Assembly: GCA_012515635.1 (NCBI GenBank)
Contig: JAAYXZ010000063.1
Location: 1-8,670, forward strand
Reading direction: 5' to 3'
Length of the DNA: 8,670 nt
Source of the DNA: Elusimicrobiota bacterium
GTDB taxonomy: Bacteria; Ratteibacteria; UBA8468; B48-G9; JAFGKM01
Below, piece after piece: positions 5,747 through 8,670 of the stretch (positions are counted from its first letter, which is position 1; each line of letters begins with the position of its first letter). Below the pieces are notes generated by a model, which saw only the letters and a program-made list of their open reading frames with translations, did no database searches and was not told the DNA's origin. Position numbers and translations under genes: made by a program.

Positions 5747-6561
5747 CGAACAGATGGAAGTTGTATCGCTCCGAGGGCTATAACCGACCCTTTCACTTCC
5801 TGAGCGGGGACAAACTCTTCCGCATCAAATATCTCAAGATATTGTAATTCCACAAGAGGATATTCTTTGATTATATTCCCCCCTTCCGTAAGGAGAACCG
5901 ATATATCTCTGACTTTTTCTTTCAAGACCATCTCTTCTATTCTTTTTAATGCTCTATAAAGAGATAATGCCTCTATTCTCTTATCACCTATAAATATGTT
6001 TCTGGAACTTGCAGCAAGTCCGTCTCTCTCCCTTATGGTAGGGCATCCTATAATATTAACAGGCATATTAAGGTCTCTTACCATTTTTTTTATAATAACT
6101 AACTGTTGTGCGTCCTTCCATCCAAAATATACATTCTCCGGCTGAACGATATTTAACAACTTGCAGACCACAGTGCTTACCCCTTTAAAATGCCCGGGCC
6201 TAAACTTGCCCTCAAGCACATCAGATAACCCCTCTACCTCAACATATGTCTTTGCTTGCTCCTTATACATATCATCAGCGCGCGGGATAAAAAGAATGTC
6301 AACTCTCTCTTTTTCAAGTTGTTGGATATCCCCATCAACATCCCTTGGATAAACGTTATAATCAAGTAAATTATTAAATTGCAAGGGGTTGACAAAAATA
6401 CTCACAACAGTAACATCGCACTCTGAGACAGACCTTTTTATAAGGGATAGATGCCCTGAGTGGAAGGAACCCATAGTGGGGACAAAACCAATGCTATTGC
6501 CATCCACTCTCGCTTGATGGATAGTTTTTTTTACATCATCTATGCTCTCAATAATTACCAT
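5713..6561 (-). CDS. panC: Pantothenate synthetase (pantoate-beta-alanine ligase, PanC)
   Basis: PanC joins pantoate and beta-alanine with ATP through a pantoyl-adenylate to make pantothenate (vitamin B5), the precursor of coenzyme A. The 282-residue product has typical length. Motifs in order: PTMGSFHSGH (28-37, the HxGH ATP site), FVNPLQF (56-62), YPRDVDGD (71-78), GKFRPGHFKGVSTVV (118-132), YFGWKDAQQL (145-154), and REDGL-like and SSRN segments (177-188), ending SVRLIDN. The ATG at 6561 gives the standard N terminus. The gene overlaps the folK end by 14 bases, and TGAGG about 10 bases upstream serves as ribosome binding site. It is the last gene of its operon and converges with the methyltransferase gene. 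Confidence 0.97.
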   Translation of the reverse strand: MVIIESIDDVKKTIHQARVDGNSIGFVPTMGSFHSGHLSLIKRSVSECDVTVVSIFVNPLQFNNLLDYNVYPRDVDGDIQQLEKERVDILFIPRADDMYKEQAKTYVEVEGLSDVLEGKFRPGHFKGVSTVVCKLLNIVQPENVYFGWKDAQQLVIIKKMVRDLNMPVNIIGCPTIRERDGLAASSRNIFIGDKRIEALSLYRALKRIEEMVLKEKVRDISVLLTEGGNIIKEYPLVELQYLEIFDAEEFVPAQEVKGSVIALGAIQLPSVRLIDNIAIKVL

Positions 6562-7018
6562 TTTTTACTAACCTCAGATATATATCCGATATCGTCTCCC
6601 CTGTCTCAGGGTCACTGATATCAGGCGCTATCTCATAAAGAGGAAAAACCATAAAGTTCCTTGTCCTGTATCTGTGGTGTGGTATAGTCAAGGTCTCTGT
6701 TTTAATAATCCTGTTCCCGTAAAAAATTATGTCCAGGTCTATAGTTCTCTCATCCCCGATTTTATGAGGAAACTCTCGCCCCATACTCTTTTCAATGCCA
6801 TGCAAGAACAATAGAAGTTTATCAGGGGAAAGGGAAGTTACTCCTTCTATTGCTCCGTTAATAAAAACGCCCCCTTTTGCTCCTTCCGCGGGCGGTGTTG
6901 TGAAAAAAGGAGACACTTTCCTTATAGCAATCCCTCTCTCCATTTTCCTCAGCGCATCTATAACATTATCGCTACGCCTACCTTTATTACTGCCTATTGC
7001 AATAAATACTCTCTCCAT
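6548..7018 (-). CDS. folK: HPPK: 6-hydroxymethyl-dihydropterin pyrophosphokinase (FolK)
   Basis: FolK moves pyrophosphate from ATP to 6-hydroxymethyl-7,8-dihydropterin in the folate pathway. The 156-residue product matches the usual single-domain length. It begins with IAIGSNKG (6-13) and carries GDERTIDLDIIFYG (88-101), whose Asp94 and Asp96 are the expected magnesium ligands. The second signature region is IPHHRYRTRNF (112-122) followed by PLYEIAPD (126-133). There is no fusion to FolB or FolP and no folate gene beside it, but folK next to panC is a recurrent bacterial pairing. The start lies one base after the upstream gene's stop, with only a weak Shine-Dalgarno, which suggests coupled translation. 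Confidence 0.95.
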   Translation of the reverse strand: MERVFIAIGSNKGRRSDNVIDALRKMERGIAIRKVSPFFTTPPAEGAKGGVFINGAIEGVTSLSPDKLLLFLHGIEKSMGREFPHKIGDERTIDLDIIFYGNRIIKTETLTIPHHRYRTRNFMVFPLYEIAPDISDPETGETISDIYLRLVKNGNY

Positions 7019-7019
7019 T

Positions 7020-8066
7020 TTATTCTAAAAACAACTTTAACAGGGCGCAACTGTTCTTGAATTTCTTTTTGAAACGGATTTTTCCACTGTTTTCAGAGAT
7101 ATAGAGAAAAGGAGACCACGGATTCTTTATTTCAGCATCTTTTGAGACAAACCCGTCAAATATAAACAAAACTCTGGCAACTCCTTTCTGGTGCTCCTTT
7201 AACACTTCCGTAATAATTTCAGTATCCAGACACTCCAGTTTTTTAAGCCATACGGAATAGTTGCTTTGTCTGTCAACAGCGCTGTTAATCCATATCAGTG
7301 AATTGTCCGGCGCACTCTTTATGTCATTAATTTTATTAAAATTAAACACCTGCGGCAAGGATAACTCTTCCCCTTCTGTGGAGATATAAAAAAGTTCTTT
7401 ATCCAGTTTGCTTGCAATATCAGGAAACTCTGTATGCCTCCCAGCCCCCCATAGCCATAACATATTAGCAGATATCTCACCAAGGTCTTGCCTTACTCTA
7501 TTTACAGGGTGGTTCTCCAGAAGAGAGATTGATGAAAGAATCAGGTTGTTGATGTTTGCAAGTTCCTGTTTTTTATATAAATGCAGTTTTAGATTAAGCC
7601 CTTTCATATTATCAGGGAATATAACCTCTTCCCGCGGGAAGTTGTCCCTGAACATAAGAATGGCGCTCCCGTTCTTTATGAGAAATCTGAACTCCTTCCC
7701 GTTTTTTGAAAGGAGATTAAGCAGTTCCGCTATTTCTTGCTCTGAAAGACCTGCATTTGTCTCTATTACAACGCCTCCCGACTGCATCATGAAACGACAA
7801 ATAAAAAACGTTTTCTCTTTAACTGATTCTGCCGAGAGTTCCTTCCACCCTCTTATATAGGCCTCCCCCGGAAAATTATTCTCTACATCAAAAAAAGTAT
7901 AATGCGCCTTTTCAAGGGTTTTTCCGAGAGAGACATAACCCCATCTCCCTGATAGCGAAATAATATCTAAATTGTCTTTTTTCGCATAAGCAAAGAGAGA
8001 GGTATCACTAAACTTTTTTTTAAACATCTCCCCGTAGCCGTTTAGCGTGAAAAGGTAATGCTTCAT
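7020..8066 (-). CDS. Degenerate archaeal-type phosphoglycerate mutase-like protein, probable pseudoenzyme
   Basis: This 348-residue protein resembles the archaeal-type cofactor-independent phosphoglycerate mutases (ApgM, alkaline phosphatase superfamily). The clearest sign is ENHPVNRVR (184-192) followed by ANMLWLWGAG (200-209), which matches the family's hallmark ENHPVN and IWLWGxG segments. The N terminus (LNGYGE, then TSLFAYAKKDNLDII and GRWG) also follows the family pattern DGMAD, TPLEYANTPNMD, GRxG. The catalytic parts look lost. The first metal-binding Asp is Asn9. The segment that should hold the Ser nucleophile (GSDxAN) reads TLEKAH (50-55). The late DH metal motif reads DG (304-305), and the GH-containing metal loop is not recognisable. 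It is also shorter than the usual 400 or so residues. The frame is intact and starts in an ATGA overlap with the purB stop. A structural or regulatory role is conceivable but not shown. Confidence 0.7.
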   Translation of the reverse strand: MKHYLFTLNGYGEMFKKKFSDTSLFAYAKKDNLDIISLSGRWGYVSLGKTLEKAHYTFFDVENNFPGEAYIRGWKELSAESVKEKTFFICRFMMQSGGVVIETNAGLSEQEIAELLNLLSKNGKEFRFLIKNGSAILMFRDNFPREEVIFPDNMKGLNLKLHLYKKQELANINNLILSSISLLENHPVNRVRQDLGEISANMLWLWGAGRHTEFPDIASKLDKELFYISTEGEELSLPQVFNFNKINDIKSAPDNSLIWINSAVDRQSNYSVWLKKLECLDTEIITEVLKEHQKGVARVLFIFDGFVSKDAEIKNPWSPFLYISENSGKIRFKKKFKNSCALLKLFLE

Positions 8067-8670
8067 TTTATTTTATCAAAGAGGTTGTTGATGTTTTTAA
8101 GCATCTGCCCTACATCAAATATCTCTTCTATATCCTTGTCCGTCAGATATTTCTTCAAATCCTGCGATTCCTTTACAACGCGAACAAAGTCATCCTTATT
8201 TTCCAATGTATCAAATGCTTTCTTCTGGACAATTTCGTACGCTTTTTCCCTCGGCAATCCTTTCATAGCAAGAGCATTCAATAATCTTTGTGAGAAAAAC
8301 ACTCTTCCTGTAAGGTTGAAATTCTTTTCTATGTTATGCTCAAATATCTCCAGACCTGAAACAATATTATTAAGCAGGGAAAGGGTGTAATCCAACAGAA
8401 TAAGCGATTCAGGGAATATAACCCTCTCTGCAGAAGAATGGCTTATATCTCTTTCATGCCATAGAGCGACATTCTCTAATGCAACATTGACATTTTTCTT
8501 TACTACCCGGGATAAACCGCATATTCTTTCGCATAGAATCGGGTTGCGTTTATGAGGCATGGCCGATGACCCCTTCTGTCCTTTACCGAACGGTTCTGCT
8601 ACCTCTCCTGTCTCTGTCTGTTGCATCAACCGTATCTGCAACGCAACTTTTTCGCAGGAAGCGGCGATAA
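8063..8670 (-). CDS. purB: Adenylosuccinate lyase (PurB), C-terminal part, cut by window edge
   Basis: PurB cleaves SAICAR and adenylosuccinate, both releasing fumarate, in purine synthesis. About 201 residues of the C-terminal part are visible, under half of a usual 430-470-residue protein. The fumarase/aspartase superfamily signature GSSAMPHKRNP is intact near the start of the visible part, preceded by EVAEPFGKGQK. This is the flexible loop carrying the catalytic Ser. Later GLPREKAYEIVQKKA fits the C-terminal helical domain. The frame is open to base 8670, with IAASCEKVALQIRLMQQTE as the edge-proximal sequence, so the apparent start at 8641 (a TTG) is not real. The stop overlaps the next gene's ATG (ATGA), making purB the upstream member of the purB-panC operon. 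The motifs favour PurB over argininosuccinate lyase or fumarase. Confidence 0.95.
   Translation of the reverse strand, partial: IAASCEKVALQIRLMQQTETGEVAEPFGKGQKGSSAMPHKRNPILCERICGLSRVVKKNVNVALENVALWHERDISHSSAERVIFPESLILLDYTLSLLNNIVSGLEIFEHNIEKNFNLTGRVFFSQRLLNALAMKGLPREKAYEIVQKKAFDTLENKDDFVRVVKESQDLKKYLTDKDIEEIFDVGQMLKNINNLFDKIK

Noticed and set aside
7408..7860. A 150-codon open frame on the plus strand opposite the mutase-like gene
   Set aside because: Low-complexity Ser/Leu/Phe-rich translation with no recognisable motif, lying wholly antisense to a better-supported gene with family signatures; no ribosome binding site.
7020..8066. Calling the protein a working phosphoglycerate mutase or homoserine kinase-like enzyme
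   Set aside because: The expected nucleophile and metal ligands are not seen at their positions, so an active-enzyme name would be unsupported.
8639..8641. A TTG start for a 192-residue lyase
   Set aside because: The frame stays open and conserved to the window edge, so this codon is an internal Leu of PurB.

Overview
The window is a gene-dense, AT-rich stretch of a bacterial chromosome made almost entirely of housekeeping genes. Twelve of the thirteen genes lie on the minus strand. Intergenic DNA is nearly absent: the longest gaps are about 50 and 36 bases, and most junctions are 1- or 4-base start/stop overlaps. The lineage cannot be fixed by eye. A zinc-ribbon ribosomal protein L32, separate secD and secF genes, extreme compaction, and a divergent relative of the archaeal-type phosphoglycerate mutase point to a bacterium, perhaps from a poorly cultivated phylum. 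No rRNA, tRNA, CRISPR array, insertion sequence or phage gene was seen.

Layout in transcription order, right to left. Upstream operon (about 8670 to 5713, minus): purB (adenylosuccinate lyase, its 5' part outside the window), a 348-residue protein resembling a degraded cofactor-independent phosphoglycerate mutase, folK (folate synthesis) and panC (pantothenate synthesis). A candidate intrinsic terminator sits in the last codons of panC. One plus-strand gene, a 95-residue methylguanine-DNA methyltransferase catalytic domain (5439-5726), converges on panC and overlaps it by 14 bases. It diverges from hisI across 36 bases.

Downstream operon (5402 to 1, minus): hisI, secD, secF, rsmD, coaD, rpmF, plsX and fabH (cut by the left edge). 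A strong sigma-70-type promoter (TTGACA, 17 bases, TATTAT) lies just before hisI. This operon combines one histidine enzyme, the SecDF export motor, 16S rRNA methylation, the coenzyme A step made by CoaD, ribosomal protein L32 and the start of phospholipid and fatty acid synthesis. PanC and CoaD both belong to the pantothenate/CoA route, and CoA feeds FabH and, through acyl carrier protein, PlsX.

Points for a second look: (1) the phosphoglycerate mutase-like protein keeps the family's structural signatures but seems to have lost its nucleophile and metal ligands; (2) SecF has Asn where a membrane Asp of the proton path is expected; (3) the methyltransferase is reduced to its catalytic domain but keeps the reactive Cys; (4) the divergent promoters overlap; (5) a terminator appears to be embedded in coding sequence. 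I see no clear new multi-gene system. The degraded mutase is the best candidate for undescribed biology.
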